64,000 nucleotides of DNA from Phylloscopus collybita. Its lineage: Eukaryota; Chordata; Aves; Passeriformes; Phylloscopidae. Positions 1 to 13,838 of the stretch are shown in pieces; positions within the stretch are counted from its first letter, which is position 1; each line of letters begins with the position of its first letter. Made by a program: the position numbers and the translations under genes. The notes below the pieces were generated by a model, which was given only the letters and a program-made list of their open reading frames with translations, had not been told where the DNA came from and ran no database searches. The stretch is from NCBI GenBank assembly GCA_027886175.1, contig JAJNNQ010000009.1, forward strand, positions 7,856,501 through 7,920,500, written 5' to 3'.

Positions 1-2867
1 CTTTCAAAAAACCTCAATTCCTTGACTTGCATTTCTGAAAAATGTTTGTAATGTCTGCCAAAATTCTATTTTTAAGGTTGTGCATTAAAAAGACTATGCA
101 GGAAATATTTTGTTTTGATTAACAGTCAGTGATATCAAAGTAATTGCATGGCTCAGAAGGAACTGGCGAGTGTCAGTAGGATAGCAATCACTTAGATGGG
201 ATGTCTGGAGGGCTGACAGCAGCTCCCTGTGAGTAGATGAGAGAACTCAAAATAGATGCTCAGTAGGGGTGTGACCTTTCCAACCAACCTTTTTTGACAG
301 AGCCTCTTAAAACTGGAAGTATGCAAATTAGAAGGGTGAAATGTGTTCCAAAACATTATACAAACTGTGCTTAAGCTTGTCCACAACTCAGGACAAGACT
401 TAGGAGTGGAATTAGTTTTGGTAATTCAAGAATCCCAATATATTTATTGCTTCAAGATATCCATGGAAATACTTCGTCTGGCTTATGTCAGCAGAATTAA
501 GAGTTGTAATTACTTGTAATCAGATTATATCTGAAGGTATTTGTTGTGTTATGATGTAGCAATCCTTACTGTTTGTCATATTTGACCCTGTTCCAAGTTG
601 CATTACTTTAGTCACAAAGAGCAAATAATTTTCCCAGCTATTACGTTTGTGAAATGAAATAATATGGTAACATCTTCCTATGGGTAATGCAATTTTGGCA
701 TTTGTTTGCATGAAAATATGTGGCAAGGAATCTACTGAATAGAAAATGGTTTATTACCTGCTCCATTGAACCTGCTCCATGGTTTCATTATGCTGAAACC
801 AATGTGAGGAATGAATCACTGAAATATATTTATATGTTCAGAACTGAATGAATGCTTCCCATAGGCAGAAAAGGCTGTAAATGTGCATAAACCATTCTGA
901 TATAAAAATGCTTACCAGTTTTCAGGATGGACTGTTTTTAAAATTCCTTGAGATTTTATGTATTGCTTTATTATGCAGAGTTCTGAATGCTTCTGCTGAA
1001 ATGCCAGGGAACTTTTCTAGAGGAGAAAGGAAAGGGAGTTCTTTAAAAGTCCATAAGGAAGATAAGACTGTCAGATTTACTTCTCATGCAATTGTACAGT
1101 TCTGGCCAAAATGTCCCTCTGAGTTCAGCAGAAGTCTTATGCAGACTTCAGGTCCTTTCCTCTGACACTCCCAGGAGGAAGGCCACCAAAATCAGTGTAG
1201 CTAAAATGTTCACTTCATTAGAGATTGGGGCTGCATGTGAGTTAAAATAAATAAGATGGATCTTTGACATTTAAAACGGGCAGATTTCAAACCCTGTCCC
1301 ATAATAGAAGGGTGGAATTGACTGCTCTGGGCCTCAGGAAATACAGAAAGAATCCATACTGAAATCTGCTGTTCTTGCTCTGCCTGGCTTAGTGTTGGAA
1401 GCATTTGACAAACGTGCCCACTGTGCTGTAAAGGCAGATTCCTGGCAGGAGTTTGTGAGGCAAAGTGATGTTTTGGGCACTGTCTCACTTAATAAACAGA
1501 GGTAAGAAGCTTGAGATTTGGACTGATGCAGGGATTTTGTGTTAGGGCTTTCTTGTTACCAGTGCACCTCACTCTATCTTTGGTATCTGTATTTGCTTCC
1601 CAAGGCTGTTCTCTGATGGTGTTTCTACAGGACTTTGGGTCTTGCAAATTCTGTCCAAGTGCTAAAGATTATGTTAAACAAAATGTTGTCCACATGGCAG
1701 TGAGAGAGACAGAAAGTTTGTTTGCCTTTTAAGAGAACTGTGGACAGAAAAGGAAGTCATTAATGAGAGTTGCTAAAAGAAAAAATCAACCTGCCAGGAT
1801 GAAGCAGCTGCTCCACAATTTTTGTTTTAAAATGGTGGTGACTCTATCATTAATTTTTATAACTTCAACAAATAGTTGAAAGCTGTTTTCTATTTAATGG
1901 AAGACCACAAAGCAGTGGCACTGAACAAGCTGTTTCATGAGAATTTTTTTTTTTTGTGTGTGTGAAATTGAGCTTGAAGAATGGTGCCTTATAAGAACTG
2001 CAGTTACTGGAAAAAAGTTATGAATGTGGGAACCCTTATGCTCAGTTGATTCAGAAAATCTGAGACTGAGGACATTGCAGTTGAAGATCAGTTCTTTCTA
2101 AGAATTGGATTAGCCTGAGGGCTAATTTTTTAGCATTTAGAAAAGAGCAAGGTATCAAGAACATGCTTGAGGATATGCCTGAACTTTGAGCCAAGTTTTG
2201 ACAACAGAGGGAGGAAAAAACTATACCGGTATTATGTTTTCTTAATGTATTATTTTCTAAAATCCTTATGGAGAGCATATTACATAAAATCTAATTTTGC
2301 AAAATTTTTTTGATGCAATGACTTTTTTCCCCCCAGTGTTTCTATTAGATCAAAAGCCATTTTGTCCAAATAGGGATTAGGTAAAACTGAGCTCTTCCCC
2401 AGTAAGAGGTGTGAGAGCAGGTGACTGCAGGGAACTTCTGGAGCAGTGTTTTTGTTAGCCAACTGACCCAATTGAGTTCCCTTGGTTCTGGCTAAACCTA
2501 GCCTTGAAATGTAGGAACTCTGAGGGAGAACCAAGGTGACACAGTGAAACCTCAGTTACCTCACCTGGCCAACTGAGTAAATCCTTTTTAAAGTGTGAAA
2601 AAAGCTCTTTTCACCAGTTGCAAACAAACTTTCCTGTTCCATTCCTAAATGACACTGTAGAGGGAAGTGCTTCCTTGCATTCTGGCCAGCCCTGCTAGTG
2701 TAACAACATTTTGTGCCTTAAAAATCTCTCTTACTTCAGCCAGCAATGCAACCCATGAGTGTTGACAGAAGCATAGGGAAAAACGTTATGTGGAGTATTG
2801 TTGTTTTTCTGTCGCCTCTGGTTCAGCTCCAAGGAAGTTTGAGGCATCAATATAACAACACAAAATT

Positions 2868-2897
2868 TGTGTGTGTGTGTGTATGTGTGTGTGTGTC
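2868..2897. repeat. (TG)n microsatellite
   Basis: Alternating GT with one interruption (TATG) over about 30 bp. It gives a spurious repetitive open frame on the plus strand. Confidence 0.95.
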
Positions 2898-5800
2898 AAA
2901 GTTAGATTGAACTTCCTTGGGTGGGATGAGGATGTTAAGGTCAAAATAAGTGTGATTAATGCGATAAAGGAAAGCCAGGATGGGGTGAGTGAATGCTACT
3001 CATATGCAGGGCTTCTAGGCTGCAGTCAAGTGCCTTTACTGCATGCAAGCTCTGCTTGTCTGTCTTCCTTGGAGTTATCTTTTATGTCTTTCCATTTTTT
3101 TTTTTTTTCCCAAAAACAAGATAGATAAAAGAAAGCAGGCCTCGAGACTTTCTCTGCAGAAGTTCAATCCCACATGAGTCCAAAGTGTAGATGGAAAAGG
3201 GGCTTTAAAGTTGACTTTGTGCTCCTAAGTCTTGTCACATGAGGATATTGGGCTATTCACAGGATAAAGTGCAGCAGCCAGCTGTCAGTCAACTAAAATG
3301 ACTGTTTCAACAGCTGGGAATCAGTGGGACATGAACTCTGGCTGTGTTCCCTCTCCCCTAGCCACATCCTCTGCAGTAGTCTGGATTCTGTGGAATCCTC
3401 TGCTAATTCAATGCTGATTGGAAGCAATTTTGGATGTACTAGAAATTTGAGCCTGGAAAATATTAGGGAAATATAAACCTTTTCCAGGTCTGGTTAACTA
3501 GAAGGACAGAGAAGTGCTAAGTGGGCTATATCAGGGCTAGTAACTGTATACTTGAATCCCCTGTAGCACAAGGAAAACATTTCCAGATGAAGTTTGCCGA
3601 TTCATCTCGTTCCTGGAGACAGAGTCAAGCAGAACACACATGCTATAGAGATAACTACACTAGGGTGCTTTGGAAAAAAACTACAGATATAATTGTGCCT
3701 AATAATTTATTGCACTGCTCTCTGATATAGAAGAAGCCCCCATGCATAGTTAAGTATCTGTATCCTTTGAAGCTGTGCAGCTTAATTATAGTTTCATTAC
3801 ATTTGACAAACCATAATTTTAGTGATGGGCCAGAGATAAAGAAAAACACTTGTCTTAATTTTACTATTTTGAGCTTTTCCTCCCTTATTTGTCCTTCTAC
3901 TTCGATCCATTTCTTTCTACTGATGATTGCTGATTATCTTGTTAATAATTTTTTTTCTGGAAGAAGTTGACTAACTATAGCTCTAAATGTGAGGTTGAAA
4001 AAGGATGAAAAAGAATCTGAAGATTATATTAAAAGGCTTTCATTTTTATTCTTCACAGGCCCATAATTAAGCCCACTCTAGTTCTCTCTCTGTGGAACAG
4101 GATGCACAGGTTATAACAAGGATTCTTTTCTCTGTGTCTTTATGTGGAATGGGCTGGAAGGAAGGAATCAAGTAACTAGTCTAATGTAAATTGGCATAGC
4201 TCCATCAGCTACAAGACAGGCACAAGTGTATTTTTAGTGCCAGCAGAAGCTAAGCTCCCACTGTGGAACAACAGTCTTTGGGGAAGTAGAGGAAGAAAGA
4301 CTTTTCTTAGGGATTTCCCCAGGTGAATGTTTCAAAATGGTAATTAAAGCTTAACATAAATTTTCTCCATCTCTAAGAACCCACAGGGGCAGGTTTAATT
4401 TGTCTCTAAGATCTGAGATTTCACTTTGCCAGCTTTTGAAATGTTTTCATTTGAGTCCTTCTCTATTTACTGTCTGTAACTGCAGCTGTAGAGTTGTAGT
4501 TGAACTCTTTATTTGCAAAAAGGGATCCCTTTTCTTCATGAATAGCTGACTTGGATTTTAAATCCTGTTGCAAGCAGAAAACTTGGGTAAAGGGGATACC
4601 TTATGCACTTTTGTGTGTAAATTTCCCATAAACTGCTGCTTTTCTAACCACAAGAGCAAGGCCTCCTGAATCCCTTTGTGAGCACGTGTGTCCATAGGTC
4701 CATATGGTAATGATGGTCCTTCTTGTTTATTTTCAGCCTCTTCAAGCTTCCTGCTCCATAGGACTTTTATCCTGACTTTGACTACCTTGAAATGGGTTAA
4801 TGCTCTGACTCAGAACTCTGTGGTTTCTATTGGGCTGTGCTGTTCTGAGAAAATGTACAGCAGTACTTCCCATTGATCGGGTTTTCACAGGTGTTTCTGC
4901 AGTACTGAGATGCTCAGTGGGGGCACAGGTCAGTCTTGTGAACTTTAAAATGCAAAGGGAGTGGATCATGTGAGGGGTTGCATCCCATCTGTGAGCACCT
5001 TGCCTCTCCTGTTTGTGTTATGTGCTGAGCAAGAAGAATGAATTGAGAGCCACACACTGACTTTTTGCACAGCAGTCAAATCTGCTGGTTTTCATGCCTG
5101 TGTGGGCCCAACTGAGCCTCACTTTCAGTGTTAGGGGAGTTTTGCTGGAGTCTCTGCCTTATGTGGTTTCCTTGGGTGCAGAATGAGTGGAAATTAACAG
5201 ATCTGTTGTACAAGGAGGCTCAGACTATCAAATGTGGGGAAACTGAGCGTATTCTAAATAAATGTTCTTGCAGAAGTGTAATGCTACCCCCTGTTGGAAT
5301 TTGGGATATATGAAACAAACCGGAATGCATGGAATTTAAGCCTCTGACTTTGTGTATATTACTTTGTCAGTATATAAATGCCAGTCTCTCTAGAAAAGAA
5401 GTATTTTTTTAACATAAATAGGAAAGTTTTTTTTCCCCTTCCAGTTATCAACACTGAATTAAATTTAAAATATTATTTCATGGTAAAATACATTAGCAGG
5501 CACAGATGCCTGTCATTTTACTATCTTTCTAGAAGAATACAAATGTCTAACGTATTAATGTTGATTTTTATTGTTCACAAAAGGCCTTGCAACTTATAAA
5601 AGAGAAATGCAGCCTCTCTCTTTGCATGGCTGAAGCTACAGTGTTTGCTGTGATTCAGCTGCAAGCTGAGGAAGAACACTTGTGTTCACCTGTGGAAATG
5701 GGACTGGCTGAAGCAGTGCTGTGGGTGCACTGCTGGACATTAAACAGTCTGGAAAAGTGTGTTTGAACTCTTGTGCATGAGTATTGCAGCAGGAGTTTCC

Positions 5801-8800
5801 CTTTGTGCCTTAGGAGAGAGGTGGCTTAACAGGAGCTGAGCTGCACAAGGCTCTGGGAAGGGGAAAAGGGAATGTAATGTTTCTATTAAAACATCTCTAA
5901 AAAGCTGACAACACTATTTTGAATTGGAAAATCTGCTGTGTGTCTTAATGCTTAAATTAAAAATTGTTCCTTTTCATAAACCTGCAAAACATCATCTGCT
6001 ACTGTAAATCAGGACAGCTGAGCTGAAGAGTTGGGGGGAACAATGTAGATGATTCTAATTATCTGGAAGAATTGGTTGTCTTTATTTTGGCCCTAAGAAT
6101 ATATGACATACTGAACTTCACACGGTGTTGGGGTATTTGCCTTCATTCTTAAATCTCACAGTTGGAGAGAAAGCGTTCATCATTTCTGAGCTGAGTGTGG
6201 TTTATTTTAATGGCAGTTGTGTAAGGAGTCTTTCAAGCCCTGAGTGGTAGAATGATTATTGTGAGATCCCTGGTGAAGGATGAGGCAGTGAAGGCTGATG
6301 TTATGCATTATGTACCTAGCATCAATTCACAGGTGTATTTTTTTAGGGTTCTGTCCTCTGAAATCAGGAGATGCTTTGACCCCACTGTTAAGTTTGAGGA
6401 ATATATCCTGTGGCATTTGCATATGGTGTTTTTAATTTTCATGAATAATCGTTTTTAGTTCCTGTCTTCTAAACTCCTCCACCGTTCTGGCTGTGTTTCC
6501 AAATACATTGGATTAGAATTGGTTTCAGAGGCAATTTGCTATCTGGTGTAGCCATTTCCTCTGGCTGGTGGAATTCTTCAGCCTACTCCTGGCTCCTACT
6601 GTGAAAAGTCCTCATTTATCATGAACCAGGAGTGAAGTGCTCTCTGTCTGTACTTCAGTGTCTTTGTCCTGTGAGGCCTCTTCAGAATCTTAGATGAACT
6701 CATCTCTTCAGCAATATTCATGATCATTAGTGTCCATCTTTCCATTTGAGTTTCTTGCACCTCGAGGGTGTAAGAAGCCTCCCTAGAGGTTTCCCTTATT
6801 AGCTGTCCCTGGAGGGGAGACTTGCTACTGCAGTCTCTCTCTGCAGATTGTCACTATATTTATCCCTACAAAATCTGTATGAAATCATGAAATGCTTTTA
6901 CCTGTATAGAAACCACTGCTTCTGAATTTTACCTGTGGTTAAAGAGGAGAGACCCTCACATTCATGGAAGTATTTAATAACTTTGTTTGATCTGGAGCCA
7001 ACATACCAATCTTTGAGGAACCATAGGAAACTCAAACCTTATGAAATTAGTAAGAAATGGTAAGACAAACCCAAACCCTCTGTTTGATGGAGAGGGTCTT
7101 TATTTTATTTATGTATTTACTATCTATTTTATTATGCATTTATTTATAACTTGTAGTTTTGGGCATATCTCTCTGCAATCACAAGCTGTCTAGCTGACAT
7201 TGGTGTTAGGACAGTTTAGGAGGGTTTGGTGTTGTGTGCCTTTAGACTTTGCTATTGACTTGGAGTGAGTGCTTCTGCTTTTTCAGCTGTACACTCTCCT
7301 GACTTATATTTTTGTCTGGCAAGTATGCAAGCTTGGCTTGTAGCAATGCCTGGAGACAGATACAAACACCACTGCTGTGTTTACACCAGGTGTATTATAT
7401 GCCTTGGATGGTATTGCATAGCTGCTTCCTCTAGAATTCTGTCTGAATACTTCTGTGCATAATGAGATATGTGTGTGATGTTAAAAGGATGTTGTTTAGG
7501 TTGAAATGTTAAGCTCCTCACTGTTAAGGAATTGACAGATTTACCATTGCTCATTTGATTGTACCCGTAACATGTGTGTCTCTCCTGCACTGAATGAGAC
7601 AGATGCCCCATGGAAAAACTGGTATGTGACCATGTAATTGCATTACAGTCCAGCTGTTGAGGGCTGTGCACTCCTAGTGTATAGTAGTTCTAAGTCTGGT
7701 TTGGAAAAGCAAAAGACAAGAGCCAATCATGGGCCTTGTTGCTGTGTCACTTTCCCCGTGGGCTCATTTATTATCACTAGCAGAGCTTGAAACTTGACTC
7801 TTCAGTGTTGCAACTGAGGCTCCACCATCTGAATTTCTGCTGCCTGGCAGATGGATTCAGCTACTGGCTTTTGTGGTAGGGAACTCAGCCCAGCTTTTCT
7901 TTCTCTCCCATGAGTGGACAGCTTCCGAGTATGCTATAGGCAAATTGTGTCATTTTGTGGAGGCAATGATCACATTCTGATGTTAATGGTTGTGTTCTGG
8001 GTTGTGTAACAAGGGACTCCTGGCTGCAGACAGCTGGGAAGCAAGGAGCAGGAGATGCCTCTCAGCAGAAGCATATAAGAATCACAACTGCAGAGGCTTC
8101 TGTATAAAATGTGTGTGAGAGAGAAGATAGCGACACAAATCTGGACTAGAATTAAACAATACTTTTGGTTGTTTCTCACCTCTTGTTTTTTAAACAAGAC
8201 CTGTAACTTGTAGATGAGCAGAACTTGATTAACTCACAGGGATATATTTTAATGTGGCATAGCCCATGGCCTGCCAATGCCACTGAAATTGCCAGCTTCA
8301 TGCCTCATAAAATAGTTGATGTTTGGGCTTGGCTGAGCAAGTGGAGATTTTTCTGAACTGACTTCAGCAATCTTTCTCTAGGGTGGCAGTTGGCTTGCAA
8401 CACATGAAGCTGAGTAATCAGGAGTTTGTGGCTGAAATTGGAGCCCTGTACCTGAAACATGCTATGGGCAGGAGTTTGTTTCATTTGGAGTTGTTAGGAA
8501 GGATCATAGAGTTTAAAAATTTTGTATCTTTTGTTCTGAACCTGATCAACTGCTGGGTGAAAGAGCCCATCAAGGCAGATGACCTTTAAAGGTTGCTCCA
8601 TGTGCCTGTATTTATTGACCTTTCCTGGGAACTTTGTTTTTCTTGTGGCAGCCTAAGCATTCAAGCTTTAAACTTTACTGTGATTTAGAATAAGAGAATA
8701 AGTCATAGTCTTTAATCCTTACAAAAAAACCCCAACAACTTTAACTGCCCGTTTCATTAGGGACTGATTCCTTTTTGCTGAAATATCTGAGCTTTGTAGA

Positions 8801-9491
8801 ACTTTTTCTCTTCCATTTTCTAAAACCACTTTCAACTTTTCTTTGTGACGCTGATTTCAAAATCTTCATCTAGGATCTCTCACTGAGAGCTTTGCTCCTT
8901 TGTGAAATTTCTGATCGTTCAAGTTAATTGTACATAAACTGTATTATGTGACTGTAATCTGCTGCCTCCCTCTACACACAAACTATGTGAAGCAGTCAGA
9001 GGGTTGTCATGTCATGCCACCAGCTCCCCACAGCAGGCAGGAGAGTGTGTGTTTGCTGTTATTGAAGTCTGCTTCACAGTTCCTGCTTTTCAGGGACTCA
9101 GGGAATTTTGAGTCATGATTTTCATGGTTTCCTGTTGAAAACCTGGATCTTTTGGATGGTCTTGTTACTACATAATAGCTTAAAAAAAAAAAAAAAAGGA
9201 AGGGAGAGGAAAAAAACCAATCTAGATCATCTCCTCTGCGAAAATGAAGCATTTGACCAATGTTGCAATCAAGCCTCTGTTTATGAGTGCATTTTTGGTA
9301 TGTGCAGAATAAGAATCGCACAATGCAAATATTTGCTTCTATTACTGTCAAGTAAAAATTTCTGTTTCAAAACAAGAAGAATCTGGGAGCCTTGCATTTA
9401 TGTTGAGCCTTTCTTCTTCCAGTCTGAGGACTTGGATCAGGACAAAACTTCGTATATGTGCTTAGACTAAAGTAAAAGAGACTTAAAAAGC

Positions 9492-9990
9492 CTAGAATAT
9501 TTTGTGCTGGAAGGGACCTTTAAAGGTCACCTAGTTTAACCCCTCTGTAGTGAGTAGGGACACTTACCACTAGGTCAGGTTCCTTAGAGCCCCATACAGC
9601 CTAATCTTGAATGTTTTCAAGGACAGGACATCCACAACTTCTCTGGGTGACCTGTGCCGGTGTTTCACCTGCCTCATAGTAAAAAAAAAAATAAAAATTC
9701 CTTATATCTTTATATCTAAATATATCTTATTTTATTTTAAAGCCATTACCCTTTGTCCTATCATAACACAGTCTCCTAAAAGGTCTGTCCCCATCTTTCT
9801 ATAATACCCTATAAGTACTGAAGGGCTGCTCCAAGGTCTCCCTGGAGCCTTCTCTTTTCCAGGCTGGACAACCCCAACTCTCTCAGTCTTTCCTCAAAGG
9901 AGAGCTGCTCCAGCCCTCCCATCATTTTCTGTCCACCCTCTGGACCTGCTCCAAGAGGTTCATCTTTCCTGTGCTGAGAACTCTTAACTC
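9492..9990 (-). repeat. CR1 LINE fragment, minus orientation
   Basis: The plus strand begins with the reverse complement of the CR1 3' end (GGAAGGGACC... then a block meaning 'we owe the reader a GGTCACCTAGTTTAACCCC'-like segment). It continues through the typical CAGGCTGGACAACCCCAACT and CAAAGGAGAGCTGCTCCAGC blocks. An internal A- and AT-rich stretch at about 9680-9735 looks like a local insertion or decay. CR1 is the dominant non-LTR retrotransposon of birds, and 5'-truncated copies like this are the norm. Confidence 0.85.
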
Positions 9991-12079
9991 TCAGTAGGCG
10001 CAGAATAATGGAGCTATAAAAAGCTGCCAAACTTAGATGAGCTGAAAGAAAAGCTTTATTTCTAAAGATACACAAAGGGAATTACATAAGCTGTGGCTGA
10101 TGAGGTGTGTCTGAAATGTTGACACAGTTATCAGGTGACTGGCATTTCATTCCTCTTACCAGTGATGATGGAACCCTGCTCAGCATTCAAACCTACAAAA
10201 GCTAGTCTGCTTTTTCTTGGAAGTGTAGGTTAGTCCTTTTTAGGAATAGGTAACAAAAATATTTTGGCTCTGTGAAAATACTTGGTTAATGTTGATCAGC
10301 TATCCATTGTAGCCAATAATGGGAAGAATAAGTTTTAAGACAATATTTTCCCTTTTTTTTGTTTCTATCTACCTGACTTGCAAGCTTCTGTCTCCTTTTT
10401 ATGCCACAGAGGTGAGATTGCAAAGCTGTTCTGGTGCTTTTTGTAACTATGAATCTGGCAAAACTTCTATACCCAGGAAACTCTACATTACAGTATCTCT
10501 GCTCCTTGCTGTGGAGGTTATATATAGATGATCTGGACTTTTCGGGCTGATCTTGGACCCAAAGACTAAAACTCCCATAAGTAGCACCAGAGCAGGATTA
10601 GGTAATCATTGCAAAGCTTTATTCAGACTGGCAGAGCTGCTCCTCTTTCTATGGGACACTATTTTTAACTGCTGATTTTTTAATTTTTTTTTTAAATGAG
10701 AACTGGTGTGATCCCTTACATATTTAATGAAATTTAAAGTGAGGAAAAGTTTAAATATAATAAAATGAAACTTTGAAAGGAAAAAAAAAAAGGTGAGAGG
10801 AGGGCAAAGATATTCCAAATATGCACAGAAGGGGGAAAAAGAAAATCCCATTTTGATTTGAAAAGGATTATGTGCCATGGTGGTTATTTGTACACACAGA
10901 AAGAAACACCTGGCTTAAGTTCCATTTAGCTCTTTAGGGCAACTGAGCTAATCGATGAATGATGACCCAGCATATTAAACCAGTGGGTTCTCCTGACATC
11001 TATCATTGAACCCTACCCAAGATATTTGGAAGCAGAACATAAAAAATGAATGTCATCTGACAGCAGCCAGATCACTAGCAGAGCTAAAATAGCCCTGGCC
11101 ATGCAGCTGGTGGTGTGTGGTACAGGAATGCTGCAGATCTGCTTACGGGGGGTGTTGTAGTGCTGGGGTGGCTGGAGCCAACAGCCATGCAGCCCAGACC
11201 CCAGCACCCAGCTCCTGGGCCACAGATAAAAGTGTAGATGTTAGAAGGATATTTAACTTACGTTTATGAGTAATACTATGAGGCATGCAGGCCTCAGAGA
11301 ATCATGTTAGTCTTGTCTGACTGTCGTAGCAGGCATAACAAAAGCATATGATTTGAGTGAGGTCACTTATCCCTTTTCTCCTTTGGTGTAAACATGGGGT
11401 GGGTTGAGATCTGCATTATGCTCTGCATTTGAAAACCATGCACTTACATTTGCATGTGATGCCATAATAATTTTAAAAGGTTGTCCTACAGGCAGAAGCA
11501 TGTTTTGCTGTGTTTTGTAGAATTGTAAAAGTCTACACCTCTTTTACGTCTCTCTATTGTTCTTGATGGTGAGTTGCCTTTGCAGTTGCCACTATTAGTG
11601 AAGTCTCTGCCTAACAGAGGATTGCAGCAGGAGGCCTCAGAGTTGCAGAAATAATAGAATATGATGTACTGAAAGGGGAAATGAAGACAATCTTAAAGAC
11701 TGAAAAAATCACTTAATAAAAACCCACTGCTTTTATTTTTTTTATTATCTCACGTTCATTCCCTTATTTAATCAAAGCTGATTCTTGTAGTTATTTGTCA
11801 TCTTTCCTGTAATTTCAATGCTACTTTAACTGTGTACCACATCTGATGTGATTTCACACATCAAACTTCTGTTGGCATTTTTGCATCTTTGCATCTTTGT
11901 CAAGTATAATCTAATATTTTCTGAAATGCTGTGGGATGTTTTTGTCTCTTTCAAAAATGAAGTCTTGGCCACATTTCTGATTTCCTTGCTTCCTTTCTAC
12001 TTTTATATACTTCCTATATTTTGTCAAGTTTCTAATTCTTGTAAAGATTTTTCATTCTAAAATTTTCTGTTTTCTTTAG

Positions 12080-12122
12080 GGAACAGCAGTATTACAGTCT
12101 GGAGTCTTACCAGCTATATCAG
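12080..12122 (+). CDS. DOK7: Candidate upstream exon of the DOK7-like gene
   Basis: This 43-nt block is preceded by a pyrimidine-rich acceptor ending in TTTAG and followed by a GTAGGAG donor. Read from phase 0 it gives GTAVLQSGVLPAIS and leaves one G, which joins the GT at the start of the 20881 exon to make a glycine codon. The phase match and splice sites support it, but it is short, has no recognisable motif and is separated by an 8.7-kb intron. It could be chance. Confidence 0.35.
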
Positions 12123-13817
12123 GTAGGAGCTATTTAGTTATTTGCTTTATTTAACAATGATGTTTAAGTCTCAAATTGTGATACGAGAAGCAGTAGATTT
12201 ATTGAAGCAGAACTCAATACTATATTGAGAAGTGTCCTGTTTGTGGTTGGTTTTGCTGCTGCAGTTCATGACTGGCAATTATGAAATACATTGTAATCTG
12301 TAATAACCTTGGTTGTAAAGATTTGTTTTTCCCTTTTTTTTTTTTTTTTTTTGTTAATCTGTAAAGGTTCACAATTGTCAGATTCTTTAAAAAGCTGTTT
12401 AGTGCCTTTTCTACTTACATATTTATTTAAAGAACGCCAACAAATTTTTCTTTTTAGGCTGTATTTACACCAAAGGCAGACTTGATTTATATGTTCAGTG
12501 TGTATAGCCAGTTTCCTAAATAACACAAAATCACAGGAATGAATCTTTACCAGGAGCAACTGGGAGATGCTTCTCTCATGTCAGTGAAACTATTGATTGA
12601 CCAACAAAATCACAAAATCCTCTCACTAATGAGTGTCTGGCCTGGAAACATTATTTAGGCAAAGGCCATCCTTGCATTCTCTACCAGTAGAGTGTGTTGG
12701 TCACCCAAGTGCCCTGTCTAATGCAGCCAGACTGATCTGGCACTCTTGAATTATCATTTTACTTCAAAAAAAACATTTCATAAGCATTTGGTTTTGTGTG
12801 ATTTCTCTCCATCTTAGCCCTTGGAGAGATCTGTGCAATGAACTTGATTAGCATCTTAAATACCTTTCCATTCCTTAAATAGTTTACCTGATAATTCATC
12901 AGATCCATTAGATTTCACAGGATGCCCACCTCCAATAGACATGGAACAGCACTTTGTGCTTGGGTTTCTTTACTACTGTAAAAAACCTTGGCAAATACAT
13001 AAAGCAGTGTAACTGATGGATACTTGTGTGAACAAATCCAGTAAGATACTCAGGATCAGGAGGTGTCTCTGGAGAAGGTTAAAAGTAACTCGCTTCCTTT
13101 GTCTGTCTTAGCAGGAGAAAATCCAGAAGCATTTAGCAGATCTTGTTGCTAGTTATTCCACTCAAGTCAGTGGAATTACTCTTGATTTATCGAGGTGTAA
13201 GTAGAAGCCCAAATTGGATCATTAATTTTATCTTTCCCTCTGGTACTCAAGTTTCTAGGTCCTCCACTCAAACCAAGGAAACCAGAACACTTATGATTAA
13301 ACTGTGTATAAATACAGGCAAACTTCTGCTGCATGTGGTGGGCAGAATGTTATTTCTATATTAATTTCAGTGTCAAGTTAATTTTGGTTGCAAACAACAT
13401 CTGACAAAAAACTTAATCTCAGACTATTCATGCATATGAGGGAGTTAACTGTTTTGATAAAACCTATCATGAAGCAAATTGGAACTGCAGAAATACAGGA
13501 CAGATTTTTATATCAACAGAAGGAGAAGGTACAAGACTGAAGAAGTTTGAGCAGGTGTATTTTATTGTCTGGTACACTGGGAAAATATAGTTTATGGAAA
13601 AGAACTCTTACAGGAATAAGTGTAAATGCTTAAGGCAAATGCAGCATCTAAAGCCAGTGACTGAAGTTTTCTTTGTGGAGTTTCACCTCTCAAATGCTCC
13701 ACTATGCCAGTACAATTTTATTCTTCAATACTAAAGCTATTTTTCAGAATAGAAAAGGAGCTGAAGTTTTCTGTGTCTCATTGCGTTTTTATTGTCCTTA
13801 GATATTTCATTTAAATA

Positions 13818-13838
13818 TTATTATTATTATTATTATTT
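13818..13838. repeat. (TTA)n microsatellite
   Basis: About seven TTA units within an intron of the DOK7-like gene. Confidence 0.9.

Larger units (their letters stand above)
1..12079 (+). other. Probable intron or upstream part of the DOK7-like gene; no exon recognised
   Basis: This stretch is AT-rich with no convincing exon. It contains a (TG)n run at about 2868-2897, a long A run at about 9181-9197 and a minus-oriented CR1 fragment at about 9492-9990. Because the downstream gene lacks its 5' domains, the region is most simply its intron, but nothing here proves that. Confidence 0.4.

Noticed and set aside
9108..9470. Plus-strand 120-codon open frame
   Set aside because: It translates through a long A run into poly-Lys and has no recognisable domain.
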